DNA of 64,000 nucleotides from Bradyrhizobium yuanmingense (GCF_900094575.1 NZ_FMAE01000002.1:496001-560000); one strand, 5' to 3'. Positions 8,587-15,461 are shown, numbered from the stretch's first letter. The notes: generated by a model not told the origin, from the letters alone. Numbers and translations are program-made.

Positions 8587-9226
8587 CTTGCAAGCCTTCT
8601 CCCGGGACATCGTGGCCCTCATGAAAATGAGTGGGGACAGTGGTGGCAGTGGGGACACTTCCGAGAAGTCACTGCGGCACAAGGACTATTTTGTCCCCAC
8701 TCGCGAAATGATCGTGTCCCCACTCAAAAACGAGTGGGGACAGTCCCCGCCCGTGAGTGGGGACAGAAAAACATCGGAATTTGAATCGGTTACGCCGGGT
8801 GTCCCCAGTGTCCCCACTGCCACCACTCATTTCGAAGAGAGGCGAAACGCGCAAGTCTTCGAGGACAACCCAGCCGGGTGGCATGCAATTCTGCAGGAGC
8901 TGAAACGAATGCAAGCACCCGAGTGGGCCGGCGCAGATCGCTGGTCCCATGTGGTCGAAGACGCTGATTGCTTCCTATCGAGTTGGGATCGCGCGGCTTG
9001 CGATCTCGGCTGGACCGCCTTGGATCTGTTCGGTGTTCACGCCGTCGCGCCCGGGTGCCGATACGACGTCATGGGACTGGTGATGTTGCTTGGAGGCGGG
9101 ACTGTCTTCGCGTTGACCGAGCGGACGGCGGCTTTACGACGGCTTTCCGGATCTACACTGACGTATCGGCGGAAGCCGATGTCCGGCGCCGTACTTCTGT
9201 GCGGAGGTCAGCATGCAATCGGCTGA
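8576..9226 (+). CDS. Protein of unknown function whose gene carries the GTGGGGACA array
   Basis: 216 residues from ATG 8576, with ggagg at 8564-8568; it overlaps the primase stop. Residues about 18-85 are low-complexity and repeat SGD, WGQ, VPT and VPS motifs because the DNA is built from GTGGGGACA/TGTCCCCAC units. The C-terminal half (WHAILQELKRM, WTALDLFGVHAV, DVMGLVMLLGG) looks like an ordinary folded domain and resembles proteins often found beside element primases; no function is known. The peptide composition of the N-terminal part seems dictated by the DNA sites. Confidence 0.65.
   Translation: MKHDLQAFSRDIVALMKMSGDSGGSGDTSEKSLRHKDYFVPTREMIVSPLKNEWGQSPPVSGDRKTSEFESVTPGVPSVPTATTHFEERRNAQVFEDNPAGWHAILQELKRMQAPEWAGADRWSHVVEDADCFLSSWDRAACDLGWTALDLFGVHAVAPGCRYDVMGLVMLLGGGTVFALTERTAALRRLSGSTLTYRRKPMSGAVLLCGGQHAIG
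8631..8826. repeat. Mirrored array of GTGGGGACA sites (candidate replication origin or control region)
   Basis: Plus-oriented GTGGGGACA occurs at 8631-8639, 8649-8657, 8734-8742 and 8757-8765; the complement TGTCCCCAC occurs at 8692-8700, 8715-8723 and 8809-8817, with a one-mismatch copy at 8800-8808. Three pairs (8649/8800, 8692/8757, 8715/8734) are symmetric about 8728.5. The innermost pair forms an 11-bp-arm hairpin (tgtccccactc, 6-nt loop, gagtggggaca). A 19-bp perfect inverted repeat also joins 8640-8658 with 8808-8826. It lies 45 bp after the primase gene. Confidence 0.85.
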
Positions 9227-9530
9227 TGAGACCACATGGAGAGTGCTCACACCGTACGATCCTCGGGAGGGTATTAGCCTGGCGACGGCAGCCAAGAGGG
9301 CCGGTAAGTCCGATACGACGATCCGGAATTGGTGCCAGCAGCATGGTCTCGGCCGGCGCGTGGGAGGAGGCGTTTGGATTGTGAGCCAGGTCGCTCTCGC
9401 GATGTTCTTGGATGGCGATATGGCGGCGCTCGCTGCGTACCATGCGGGCGACCACTCGAGGTCGGAAGTTGCTCGGTACTTCGAGCGCTTCGGCCTGCCT
9501 AAACCGAAATCTTCCGCTTTCAGGAGGTGA
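9213..9530 (+). CDS. HTH-containing small island regulator
   Basis: 105 residues, start supported by gcggaggtcagc. ISLATAAKRAGKSDTTIRNW is a clear helix-turn-helix, followed by GRRVGGGVWIVSQVALAMFL as wing and dimer-like segment. It is typical of the AlpA/MerR-like HTH proteins found in rhizobial islands; the target may be the adjacent operon. The gene overlaps the array-bearing gene by 14 bp and ends the replication module. Confidence 0.65.
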   Translation: MQSADETTWRVLTPYDPREGISLATAAKRAGKSDTTIRNWCQQHGLGRRVGGGVWIVSQVALAMFLDGDMAALAAYHAGDHSRSEVARYFERFGLPKPKSSAFRR

Positions 9531-9683
9531 CCGGACGCGCAGACCGTCTGCGAAGGCAGCTTTTGGGCCCTTCGCAGACCTCCCTCCCGGCCATTGCTGG
9601 CATCCGATAACCGCCTCGAGGTCTCTGCTGCCCGCGAGGGAGTGGACGGGCGGGCTAGACTCACTCTTTTGAGGCGTTCTAAA

Positions 9684-9908
9684 ATGTTCGCGGGAACGGC
9701 GGCGCAGACCGGAGCGCAGGTGCAAGAATACAGAGCCTATATCTTCGATCAGAAGGGCCACATCACCAGCCGGATCGATCTCCTATGCGAGAATGTTGAA
9801 GAGGCGCGCCAACGTGTGAAGCAGCTCGTGGATGGCGACGCGATCGAGCTATGGCAGGGCAACCAGAAGATCGAGCGGCTCGAACCGCCGCCACGTGCCC
9901 AGCCCTGA
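9684..9908 (+). CDS. Small protein with a YRAYIFDQKGHI-type fold, function unknown
   Basis: 74 residues from ATG 9684; a GTG at 9720 preceded by ggagcg would give the shorter, family-like start VQEYRAYIFD. The pattern RAYIFDQKGHI, then DLLCENVEEARQRVKQLVDG, then IELWQGNQKIERL matches a very common small rhizobial protein of unknown role. Soluble, no signal. It is the first of a cluster of small genes. Confidence 0.65.
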   Translation: MFAGTAAQTGAQVQEYRAYIFDQKGHITSRIDLLCENVEEARQRVKQLVDGDAIELWQGNQKIERLEPPPRAQP

Positions 9909-9921
9909 AGGGGCGTGAGGA

Positions 9922-9935
9922 TTGCGCTAAATCAA
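9922..9935 (+). promoter_or_regulatory. FixK/FNR-like half-conserved box
   Basis: ttgcgctaaatcaa fits the relaxed TTG(A/C)-N8-(T/G)CAA rule for FixK2-type sites. It lies 35 bp before the pseudogene start at 9970. The downstream sequence cctatgttgagc resembles cctacgttgagc, which follows the better box at 11361. Confidence 0.35.
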
Positions 9936-9969
9936 GCCGGGCGGCGCTGACCGCCCTATGTTGAGCAGC

Positions 9970-10140
9970 ATGTCTCAGATCCTGTTCACCTGCCCGGCAA
10001 CAGCCATGAAGGTCCAGTGCGAGCTGGACTAAAGCAGTGCGACCTCTGAGGTCGAATATACGCAGATTGCCTGCCCGGCCTGCGCCCGCCTGCACCTGGT
10101 CAACCGTAAGACGGGAAAGCTGCTAGCTTCGAAGCCTTGA
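9970..10140 (+). pseudogene. Broken small zinc-ribbon-like gene (in-frame TAA)
   Basis: From ATG 9970 the frame reads MSQILFTCPATAMKVQCELD, meets TAA at 10030-10032, then continues in the same frame through EVEYTQIACPACARLHLVNR and GKLLASKP to a TGA at 10138-10140. The joined product (57 codons) would be a common small rhizobial protein with a CPAC motif. A single nonsense change explains the break. The putative FixK-like box lies just upstream. Confidence 0.65.
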
Positions 10141-10232
10141 CGAATCCCTGGGGGGAGTGGGCGCCGGTTCCGGTTCGGAACTTTTGTTCAATTTTGCACT
10201 TATCTGTTCTGCCGCGGTGTCGCGCAATAAGG

Positions 10233-10634
10233 ATGGGGCCGGTGCAAAGCGAAATGCTGTTGGTCCTCATTCTGGAAGACGAGGTTCTTGTCCAGGATAT
10301 GGTTCGAGATGCCCTGTCCGACGGTGGATTTGCAACGCAGGTTGTCTCGTCAGGAGAGGAAGCGATTCAGCTCCTCGAAGCAGATAGCACCAAACACCGC
10401 GCTCTATTGACCGATATCAACGTTCGCGGTTCGCTATCAGGCTGGGACGTTGCCAAACGCGCCAGAGAGCTTAATCCAGACGTACCGGTGATTTACATGA
10501 CCGGGGCCGCAGCAGACGAGTGGCCTTCTCACGGCGTGCCGAACAGCGTCCTTTTGCACAAGCCATTCGCGCCCGCCCAGGTCGTGACAGCCGTGTCTCA
10601 GCTACTCAACCAGACGCCGTGCCCGCACGCGTAA
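10233..10634 (+). CDS. Single-domain response regulator (receiver only)
   Basis: 133 residues from ATG 10233; ATG 10254 is an equally possible start because the receiver fold begins at MLLVLILEDEVLVQDM. The acidic pair is in ILEDE, the phosphoacceptor Asp in LLTDINV, the switch Thr in YMTGA, and the invariant Lys in LLHKPF. There is no output domain, so it acts through a partner protein, as do CheY-like or FixJ-receiver-type proteins. No kinase is adjacent in the island. Confidence is high for the fold, low for the partner. Confidence 0.8.
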   Translation: MGPVQSEMLLVLILEDEVLVQDMVRDALSDGGFATQVVSSGEEAIQLLEADSTKHRALLTDINVRGSLSGWDVAKRARELNPDVPVIYMTGAAADEWPSHGVPNSVLLHKPFAPAQVVTAVSQLLNQTPCPHA

Positions 10635-10955
10635 CGTTCTTGCAAACCCTCTCGCTCCAGCGAGCGGTTGACAGGGAGCGGACTCGCGGCCCGAGGGGGT
10701 GCACTGGCATCGAGCCTACAGTTTAGAGAGTACACGTAGGGTAGACTCAAACTTTGGACCCGCTTGCTAGCGGCCGTCCCCATTGCCCCGGCTGCCGCGA
10801 GTGCGGGCCGCCGTCTGGGATTGTCTTGGTTCGAGGCGGCCCGCCTGCCGTTCTCCCGGACAAAAATGAGCGAGCGACACGGAACTTAACAAGTTTTATT
10901 TTATTTAATTTATATATAAACTGATTTAATAGATTAATTATAGGAGGTCCACGCC
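10635..10955. other. Intergenic region with an AT-rich patch
   Basis: No gene is supported here. Bases about 10888-10942 are almost pure A/T (ttttattttatttaattta and similar), very unusual in this GC-rich sequence, and lie directly before a good ribosome binding site (taggagg) at 10941-10947. It is probably the promoter region of the remnant at 10956, and might be a target for an H-NS-like silencer. Confidence 0.4.
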
Positions 10956-11172
10956 ATGCCCGGCCAGGATGACGATCGCCGCGAATTTCTCAAGACGTGC
11001 GGCAGGTTTGCCGCTGTGACTCCTCCCGCCATGACGCTCCTGCTCTCGACGTCTCTCACGACGGCCCATTGCAAAATCCGGCGCCGGACCTGCCGGCCCT
11101 CGCGGCAACAACGGCAAAGGCAATGGCGGCGGTGACGGCAGCCCCAATGGGAAGCCCGACAAGGACCGCTGA
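10956..11172 (+). pseudogene. Frameshifted small secreted-protein gene
   Basis: ATG 10956 follows taggaggt with good spacing. The first frame reads DDDRREFLKTCGRFAAVTPP and then TLLLSTSLTT, a family-like N-terminus with a signal-like hydrophobic stretch. The family-like continuation (IAKSGAGPAGPRGNNGKG, then GDGSPNGKPDKDR and TGA at 11170) lies in another frame. One missing base near 11062-11072 would restore the gene, so it is probably inactive. Confidence 0.6.
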
Positions 11173-11204
11173 GTCACCGACACTCGCTCCCCGGGGGAGA
11201 TGCA

Positions 11205-11321
11205 ATGCAAGCCAGACGCCGCGACGTAGATTGGCACTTCGCCTCTTTCGTGGTGATGCTGCTCTGGCTAGCGTTGATTTGCGCCACACTCCTCGCGGTG
11301 CTTTTTGGTAGGCACACCTAA
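11205..11321 (+). CDS. 38-aa single-span membrane protein
   Basis: Starts MQARRRDVDWHFASF after a gggggaga ribosome binding site. One transmembrane helix follows (VVMLLWLALICATLLAVLF), ending GRHT. The basic N-terminus suggests an N-in orientation. It is too short for family assignment, but the clean start signal and helix support it as a real small membrane protein in the small-gene cluster. Confidence 0.5.
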   Translation: MQARRRDVDWHFASFVVMLLWLALICATLLAVLFGRHT

Positions 11322-11360
11322 GACGAGTGGACGGACCGGGTTTGCCGGGACACATGGACT

Positions 11361-11374
11361 TTGATCTAAATCAA
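11361..11374 (+). promoter_or_regulatory. FixK/FNR-type box
   Basis: ttgatctaaatcaa is a perfect TTGA-N6-TCAA dyad. It ends 56 bp upstream of the ATG at 11431, so a start site near 11408 would place it around -41, the usual class II position. It predicts induction at low oxygen by a FixK/FNR-type activator. The regulator is not in the window. Confidence 0.6.
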
Positions 11375-11430
11375 ACAGCCTCCCGACCCACGTAATTGCC
11401 TACGTTGAGCTGCACCGGGAGGAGCAGGGA

Positions 11431-11532
11431 ATGTTCAGTAATCGCCCTACGTGGATGATGCATCTATTGGCTTGTGCAATAGCCGCCATCGGTCTCCTCG
11501 CGATTCTTTCGATGGCGCTGGGGCCCTCTTGA
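11431..11532 (+). CDS. 33-aa single-span membrane protein under a FixK-type box
   Basis: MFSNRPTWMMHLLACAIAAI then GLLAILSMALGPS: one transmembrane helix, nothing else. The ribosome binding site gggaggagcaggga is strong. The position downstream of a perfect TTGA-N6-TCAA box suggests expression at low oxygen. Function unknown. Confidence 0.5.
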   Translation: MFSNRPTWMMHLLACAIAAIGLLAILSMALGPS

Positions 11533-11620
11533 GGAGAGCGAACCGGCACCCTGAGGGAGAGGACGGTTCCGTTATCCCAGCTAAATGCACCGATCGAGCT
11601 TGCTCGTTACATTCGCGAGA

Positions 11621-11803
11621 ATGACCGAGCAATCGCGACGACTCGAGCGACTTGCGCGGACCCAAGCTACTTTAACAGGCGAGCCCCGCGCAAAGCAGGT
11701 TCTGCTTGAGATGGCGGACGAGTATCGCCGTCGAGCCGAAAGCCGACAGCACGCGCAAACCGAGCTGGAGCCATTTCCTGAAGAGTGGTGGGCGTCCCCC
11801 TGA
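11621..11803 (+). CDS. Small helical protein (RAKQVLLEMADEYRRRAE type)
   Basis: 60 residues from ATG 11621 (MTEQSRRLERLARTQA). An upstream in-frame ATG at 11585 is less family-like. The segment EPRAKQVLLEMADEYRRRAE is characteristic of small rhizobial helical proteins, and the same pattern recurs at 31316-31498 (TKLELLQMAREYKALAE). No signal peptide or membrane helix; function unknown. Confidence 0.55.
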   Translation: MTEQSRRLERLARTQATLTGEPRAKQVLLEMADEYRRRAESRQHAQTELEPFPEEWWASP

Positions 11804-11869
11804 GAGTGGACTCTGTCTCTGGCGGTGGAACCAAATTGATCTGTGTTAGTTTTCTTGGATCACTGGCTT

Positions 11870-11939
11870 AGGCTCTGCCCGTAGGCGCCGGTGGCTGAGA
11901 GATGTTCGCGCTCCCGCTGCTGCTAAAGGGAGCCGCGCT
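11870..11939 (+). promoter_or_regulatory. Shared leader element, copy A
   Basis: Contains aggctctgcccgtaggcg and then cggtggctgagaga (11889-11902), identical but for one base to copy B at 31530-31562. gctccc at 11910-11915 can pair with gggagc at 11928-11933, the ribosome binding site of the GTG-started gene at 11940, with a 12-nt loop. Pairing would hide the Shine-Dalgarno sequence. Related leaders precede the genes at 14107, 15462, 15954 and 31603. Confidence 0.55.
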
Positions 11940-12176
11940 GTGTTGAGCACGCTCAAGATCATGAGCGACTACGTCGAACGTCGACGGCTTATCGCATCAT
12001 ACGAAGCAGAGATGATCGCACGATCGCGCGAACAGTTGGCCCGCTCAGAGGCGCTGTTGCGCGCGCCCATCCCGTCGTTGTTCTTGGCAATCACACCTTC
12101 ATCCCCTGTCCGAAATTGCAGGAGCCCACTTCTCCGTCCTGCGGGAGCGAAGGGGACGCAGACCGGGAACCCATAG
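11940..12176 (+). CDS. Small helical protein (EAEMIARSREQLARSEALL family)
   Basis: 78 residues from GTG 11940. The core SYEAEMIARSREQLARSEAL is clearly paralogous to HEAEMIARARDALARSEALL in the 58-aa protein at 31603. The two genes also share their leaders. The C-terminal 30 residues here are unrelated and arginine/proline-rich. The core is probably an amphipathic helix; no enzyme motif and no signal peptide is present. Function unknown. Confidence 0.6.
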   Translation: MLSTLKIMSDYVERRRLIASYEAEMIARSREQLARSEALLRAPIPSLFLAITPSSPVRNCRSPLLRPAGAKGTQTGNP

Positions 12177-12291
12177 GTCGGTTGCCACGTTTTCCCGAGC
12201 GCGGAAATCACCGCGTTCCAGGCGAGTCACCGGCTCGCATCCCCCATTGCCCGCGACCTGGTGCCTCTCCTACCTCAGGCGGAGCAGCTCG

Positions 12292-12531
12292 ATGAAGTAC
12301 CTTCTGGTGATCGTCAGCTTTGGACTGCTCACATCGCCCTCTTTTGCCGATCCCTGGAAGGATGAAAGCGGCAAGGGTCGCTGGGGCTACGATCGTGGAC
12401 CTTACCGGGCCTACAACTACGATCGCGAATACACGCAAGAGTACCGCCGGGGCCCCTGCAAGATCGAGCGCAAATGGGGCAAGCACGGCGAGTACAAGGA
12501 AGAGACCAAGTGCAAGGGCTATCGCGACTGA
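12292..12531 (+). CDS. Small secreted/periplasmic protein
   Basis: 79 residues from ATG 12292 (ggcggagcag upstream). MKYLLVIVSFGLLTSPSFA is a signal peptide with cleavage expected before DPWKDE. The mature part is rich in Gly, Tyr, Arg and Lys with two cysteines (PCKIERKWG and TKCKGYRD) that could form a disulfide. It is a kind of small exported protein seen in Bradyrhizobium; function unknown. Confidence 0.7.
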   Translation: MKYLLVIVSFGLLTSPSFADPWKDESGKGRWGYDRGPYRAYNYDREYTQEYRRGPCKIERKWGKHGEYKEETKCKGYRD

Positions 12532-12603
12532 CCTGAGAGGAGCGAGCGCGGAACTTGTGATCCGGTTCACACGCCACGTCTCATTGCGAGCTAGTCTCCG
12601 CCG

Positions 12604-12789
12604 ATGGTGACGCCTGACCAGACCCTTGTTCGATGCCCGAGGTGCAAGAACTGGCCGATGCCTCTGCACACGATCTCTTAACCGCGACGAGGCAATTGGC
12701 CGACCCAATTCGTATGCATTCACTGCGGACATAGAAAGGAGGGCCCTTTGATCCATCCCGGAGAACGGGATCGCGAGCCAATGTTCTGA
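12604..12789 (+). pseudogene. Possible broken zinc-ribbon gene (in-frame TAA)
   Basis: ATG 12604 opens a frame with CPRCKNWPMPLHTIS, then TAA at 12679-12681. The same frame continues PTQFVCIHCGHRKEGPL to a TGA at 12787-12789. The two CxxC pairs before and after the stop would make a zinc ribbon, so one nonsense mutation is the simplest reading. No homologue was confirmed. Confidence 0.45.
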
Positions 12790-12861
12790 GAGGAGTGGCC
12801 GGGAGCGGCGGCCAGCCCTGAGGGAGTGCATTGTCGGTCCGCTCGGGGTCGCCAATGTCCC

Positions 12862-13140
12862 TTACCTGCTAAAATCAATGCTCCGCAGCACGATGCCGGG
12901 CGGGATGCCTTCGAACTCGCAGGCACGGTATTTGCTCGCGGCGCAGGCTTCGATGCGGTCTCGCAGGCGGGCGAACTGGGCTTCGCGGTGCTCGGGAGCG
13001 ACCTTCGGACCGCGTTCAAGATCGTCCATTGCGGTCGTCGAGATTGCGCAACCGATCTCACGCGGGCCGTCCTGCATGGAGAACAGCACGATCATCCGGT
13101 CATATTCAAGGCCGATATAGCGGCTGCTGGTGAGGGGCAT
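12862..13140 (-). CDS. DUF1488-like small protein
   Basis: 92 residues, start ATG at 13140 with acaggag upstream on the minus strand. LEYDRMIVLFSMQDGPREI, AISTTAMDDLE and AQFARLRDRIEACAASKYR follow the plan of the DUF1488 family (short beta strands, then a helix). Soluble; no known biochemical function. It stands between plus-strand small genes and a two-gene minus-strand pair. Confidence 0.55.
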   Translation of the reverse strand: MPLTSSRYIGLEYDRMIVLFSMQDGPREIGCAISTTAMDDLERGPKVAPEHREAQFARLRDRIEACAASKYRACEFEGIPPGIVLRSIDFSR

Positions 13141-13289
13141 TTACGAACTCCTGTGCGGTCGGTTCGATCCCTTGTCCCACCTTCGCCATGCCTTCGGCGA
13201 GGCAGGTCTCAACCGATACAGGCAGTCCGCCCCCGGCATCACTTCCGCATCTTGCGCGCGTAAGGCGCCCCGAGCGGCCGGAAATTGCC

Positions 13290-13586
13290 TCAGCTCTCCT
13301 CAGACAACCGGGCGAAATCATCGAACAGCGCGGAGACCAGCGCGCGGTGGCGCGTGTCCTCCACCGGCAGGCTTGCGACATAGAGGTTCAGCAAATAGCG
13401 CGCCTTGACTGCGGCTTCGGACCAGGACGCGGCGGGCACCGTCATCAGGCGGTGTTCGAGATCGGCCTCGCGCTCCCGCAGCTGCCGGACATTGTTCTCG
13501 ACCTCGGCCAGCGCGCGGCGCAGGTCGGTGACCTTCTGCGCGGCCATGCCGCGATGCTTATCGAGATCGACCGGGTGGTCAGTCAT
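13290..13586 (-). CDS. Small coiled-coil protein, second gene of a minus-strand pair
   Basis: 98 residues from ATG 13586, which overlaps the stop of the gene upstream by 8 bp, so the two are translationally coupled. VTDLRRALAEVENNVRQLR, REREADLEHRLM is a heptad-like coiled coil, followed by a basic helical region. No signal peptide or enzyme motif. Probably a structural or regulatory partner of the upstream protein; function unknown. Confidence 0.55.
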   Translation of the reverse strand: MTDHPVDLDKHRGMAAQKVTDLRRALAEVENNVRQLREREADLEHRLMTVPAASWSEAAVKARYLLNLYVASLPVEDTRHRALVSALFDDFARLSEES

Positions 13587-13845
13587 TGGCGGCGCTCGCG
13601 TCCGCCGCTTGCGCGTTCGCAAGATCGACCGAGCCGATCGACAACATCTCCGTGACGCCGCACGCACCTTCGGCGGGCAAGGTGATCATCGTGGCAACGC
13701 GGCGATATGCCGAGAAGGTTAGGCCCTCGATCGTCTCCTCGTCCGTGACGATCTCGTAGGCGCCGGCCGGCAACAGGCGCTCGATGGCGCGGATACGGAA
13801 CGGGCGCTTGAAGTGGACGGTTTCTCGCCGCGAGCGGATGGTCAT
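13579..13845 (-). CDS. Small protein of a common rhizobial beta-rich type
   Basis: 88 residues from ATG 13845 (aaaggcaggcgtgc upstream). RETVHFKRPFRIRAIERLLP then GAYEIVTDEETIEGL and RRVATMITLP is a pattern I know from many small rhizobial proteins (F-RPF, PAG-Y-V-T-EE, W/R-RVAT). Function unknown. It is the first gene of the coupled pair with the coiled-coil protein. Confidence 0.6.
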   Translation of the reverse strand: MTIRSRRETVHFKRPFRIRAIERLLPAGAYEIVTDEETIEGLTFSAYRRVATMITLPAEGACGVTEMLSIGSVDLANAQAADASAAND

Positions 13846-14014
13846 GCACGCCTGCCTTTCGCAAGTGAAGCCCCAACCGATGCTGGCGGTCGCGACCATG
13901 CGCCCTTCGCGCCGCAATAGCCAGCACTATCGGGCCCCGCCGGCAAACAAAGATGTCACAGCGGAGCCATCGCCCGCGCGGCATTTAACGCTCGCTATTG
14001 ACTCGGCACGGGCT

Positions 14015-14106
14015 TAGGCTCGCTGCCATCACCGCACATCTCAACGGCTTCGACCGGTGACTGAGGGTCACGTGTGCTCCCGCCGAAGGCCCCGCAGGAG
14101 CATTTG
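14015..14106 (+). promoter_or_regulatory. Shared leader element, copy D
   Basis: taggct at 14015-14020, ccggtgactgaggg at 14054-14067, gctcccgcc from 14076, and the ribosome binding site ggagc at 14097-14101. gctcc can pair with ggagc across a 16-nt loop. The order and spacing of the blocks match copies A and B, with a longer insert between the first two. Confidence 0.45.
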
Positions 14107-14205
14107 ATGTCGCGTCTTCGTATCTCCGAATGGATCGTGCCGCCGGTGATCGTTCCGTTGTTTCTACTGCTTCTCGTGTGCGGAGCCGCCATCCTCAATG
14201 GCTAG
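14107..14205 (+). CDS. 32-aa single-span membrane protein
   Basis: MSRLRISEWIVPPVIVPLFL then LLLVCGAAILNG: one hydrophobic helix after a basic amphipathic start. The ribosome binding site caggag precedes the ATG and lies in leader copy D. The stop overlaps the next start by 8 bp, so it is coupled to the 67-aa gene at 14198. Function unknown. Confidence 0.5.
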   Translation: MSRLRISEWIVPPVIVPLFLLLLVCGAAILNG

Positions 14206-14401
14206 GACAACCCGGGTGCCGTATCTGGTCAGTGGGACCAACGAATACGGAAGCTCCAATCTCGGCCGCGGCAGTGCGGCAGTCGCGCTGCGGTTCGCAC
14301 GGAAGCTGCTGCGCGAAGGCTACATGGACGTCAGGGTCTGCACCCCGCGTGGACGGGTTCTGCAGCCGGACGAACTCGACGAACTCAAACCGGAAAAGTA
14401 G
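14198..14401 (+). CDS. Small conserved protein (EYGSSNLGRGSAAVAL type)
   Basis: 67 residues. VPYLVSGTNEYGSSNLGRGS, RFARKLLREGYMDVRVCTP and a tail QPDELDELKPEK define a family I know from Bradyrhizobium chromosomes and islands. It looks like a small alpha/beta protein. The role is unknown. Coupled to the upstream membrane peptide gene by overlap. Confidence 0.7.
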   Translation: MARTTRVPYLVSGTNEYGSSNLGRGSAAVALRFARKLLREGYMDVRVCTPRGRVLQPDELDELKPEK

Positions 14402-14407
14402 AGCGAC

Positions 14408-14542
14408 ATGGCGAAGGGCCAGCAACGTGGCAATCGCGAAGCCAAGAAGCCGAAGAGGGAAAAGACCAAGGTGATCGCGGCGGCGCCGAGCCGCAAGGAA
14501 GCCGTTTGGCAGCCGGATTTCAGGCCTGCAAAGAAGAAGTAG
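14408..14542 (+). CDS. 44-aa very basic protein (MAKGQQRGNREAKKPK type)
   Basis: MAKGQQRGNREAKKPKREKT opens a lysine- and arginine-rich, probably disordered protein that ends FRPAKKK. Small proteins with this start are widespread in rhizobia and near relatives. The charge suggests nucleic-acid association, but there is no direct evidence. It follows the 67-aa gene after 6 bp, apparently in the same transcript. Confidence 0.65.
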   Translation: MAKGQQRGNREAKKPKREKTKVIAAAPSRKEAVWQPDFRPAKKK

Positions 14543-14647
14543 CAGGGACCTGACACCCGGCAATGGAGTGTAGTGGTCCTAGCCCCCTTTCGGAACATCG
14601 CCCGGCAAATCCTCTCGAGGAGGAATCAAATAGGAAGGACGTTCAGC

Positions 14648-14917
14648 ATGACAATGGCTAGAACAGGTACGTGGAAGGCCGCGCTTTTCCTTGCATCAGT
14701 GTTCGGTGCAGCAGCGTCGGCTTTCGCGGCGGAGCCGAACTGCCGTTCAATCGAAAGCACCAGCGCGCGCCTCTCCTGTTACGACGCAGCCTTTCCTCCA
14801 AAAGCGAGGAAGCCCTCCGGGACCAGTGCCGACTCATCGTCGGTCGAAAAGGACCCTTTCCTTGCGGAAGAAGCTCGCACCTCAGCGAAGTTAAAAAATA
14901 TTTGCCGTGGTTGCTGA
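14648..14917 (+). CDS. Small secreted protein with an ARLSCYDAAFP motif
   Basis: 89 residues from ATG 14648 (aggaaggacgttcagc upstream; a second ATG lies at 14653 out of frame). The signal peptide runs to ASAFAAEPN. The mature part contains CRSIESTSARLSCYDAAFPP, a motif of many exported alphaproteobacterial proteins, and ends AEEARTSAKLKNICRGC. Cysteines suggest a periplasmic disulfide. Function unknown. Confidence 0.65.
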   Translation: MTMARTGTWKAALFLASVFGAAASAFAAEPNCRSIESTSARLSCYDAAFPPKARKPSGTSADSSSVEKDPFLAEEARTSAKLKNICRGC

Positions 14918-15407
14918 GTTTCATGGTTGCCGGTGCATTCCAAATAGCTCCAACTTCAGAGGGCCAGTAGGATGACGAAAGAGGACGCCAAAGGTCGTCG
15001 AGTGGGCCGCCAGCGAAAGCGTGCTCTTCACCTGGCTGGCACGGTGATAGATGAAAGAGCAGACGCCTCCGCGAGCTCCAAGGTTCAATCGACGAGAAAG
15101 CAGCGTCTGCTTGAAGGGCCTGCGGAATTTCGAGCGGACCGCGTTGATCGTTCTAGCCAGAGATCGGGGGGCGACGAGTGATCTAGCCAGCTGCGAAACC
15201 CCGGGGCCAGTTTGCAACGGGATGCCCCCTGGCATTCACCGCATCGGGAACAGTCATTGCCGAATGGTGGCAAGGCCGCTCGGCGGCGGCGAACTCTCTC
15301 GGCTTGCAGCTTGCAGATAGTTCCCGCCAGAATCGAAACAAAGCGCTCGCTATTGGGCAAATAAAGGCGCACTGTCTCACTACCATCGAGCGGCCCTCAG
15401 CATCTAT
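14918..15407. other. 490-bp stretch without a supportable gene
   Basis: Open frames exist on both strands (for example from 14972 and 15051 forward, 15372 reverse), but none has a convincing ribosome binding site, recognisable motif or natural composition. It may hold a decayed gene. Confidence 0.4.
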
Positions 15408-15461
15408 CGGTGGCGTGAACGCAAATTGCGCTCCCGCTCAACCCCAAGCGGAGCGTCAAAC
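15408..15461 (+). promoter_or_regulatory. Shared leader element, copy E
   Basis: cggtggcgtgaac (15408-15420) replaces cggtggctgagag, followed by gcgctcccgct (15428-15438) as in copy A. cgctcccgct pairs with agcggagcg (15447-15455), which contains the ribosome binding site, with an 8-nt loop. This is the strongest hairpin of the five leaders. The upstream taggct block is absent. Confidence 0.5.

Noticed and set aside
8631..8826. CRISPR array
   Set aside because: Units are 9 bp, in both orientations, without uniform spacers, within a coding gene, and no cas gene is in the window.
11870..11939. TPP riboswitch, because of the ctgagag sequence
   Set aside because: The second conserved TPP segment (ACCTGATCTGG-like) is absent and the downstream genes are not thiamine genes; the blocks that recur among the five leaders are different.
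14972..15372. Several 60-95-residue open frames on both strands
   Set aside because: No ribosome binding site, no motif, and overlapping frames with skewed composition; none is better than the others.
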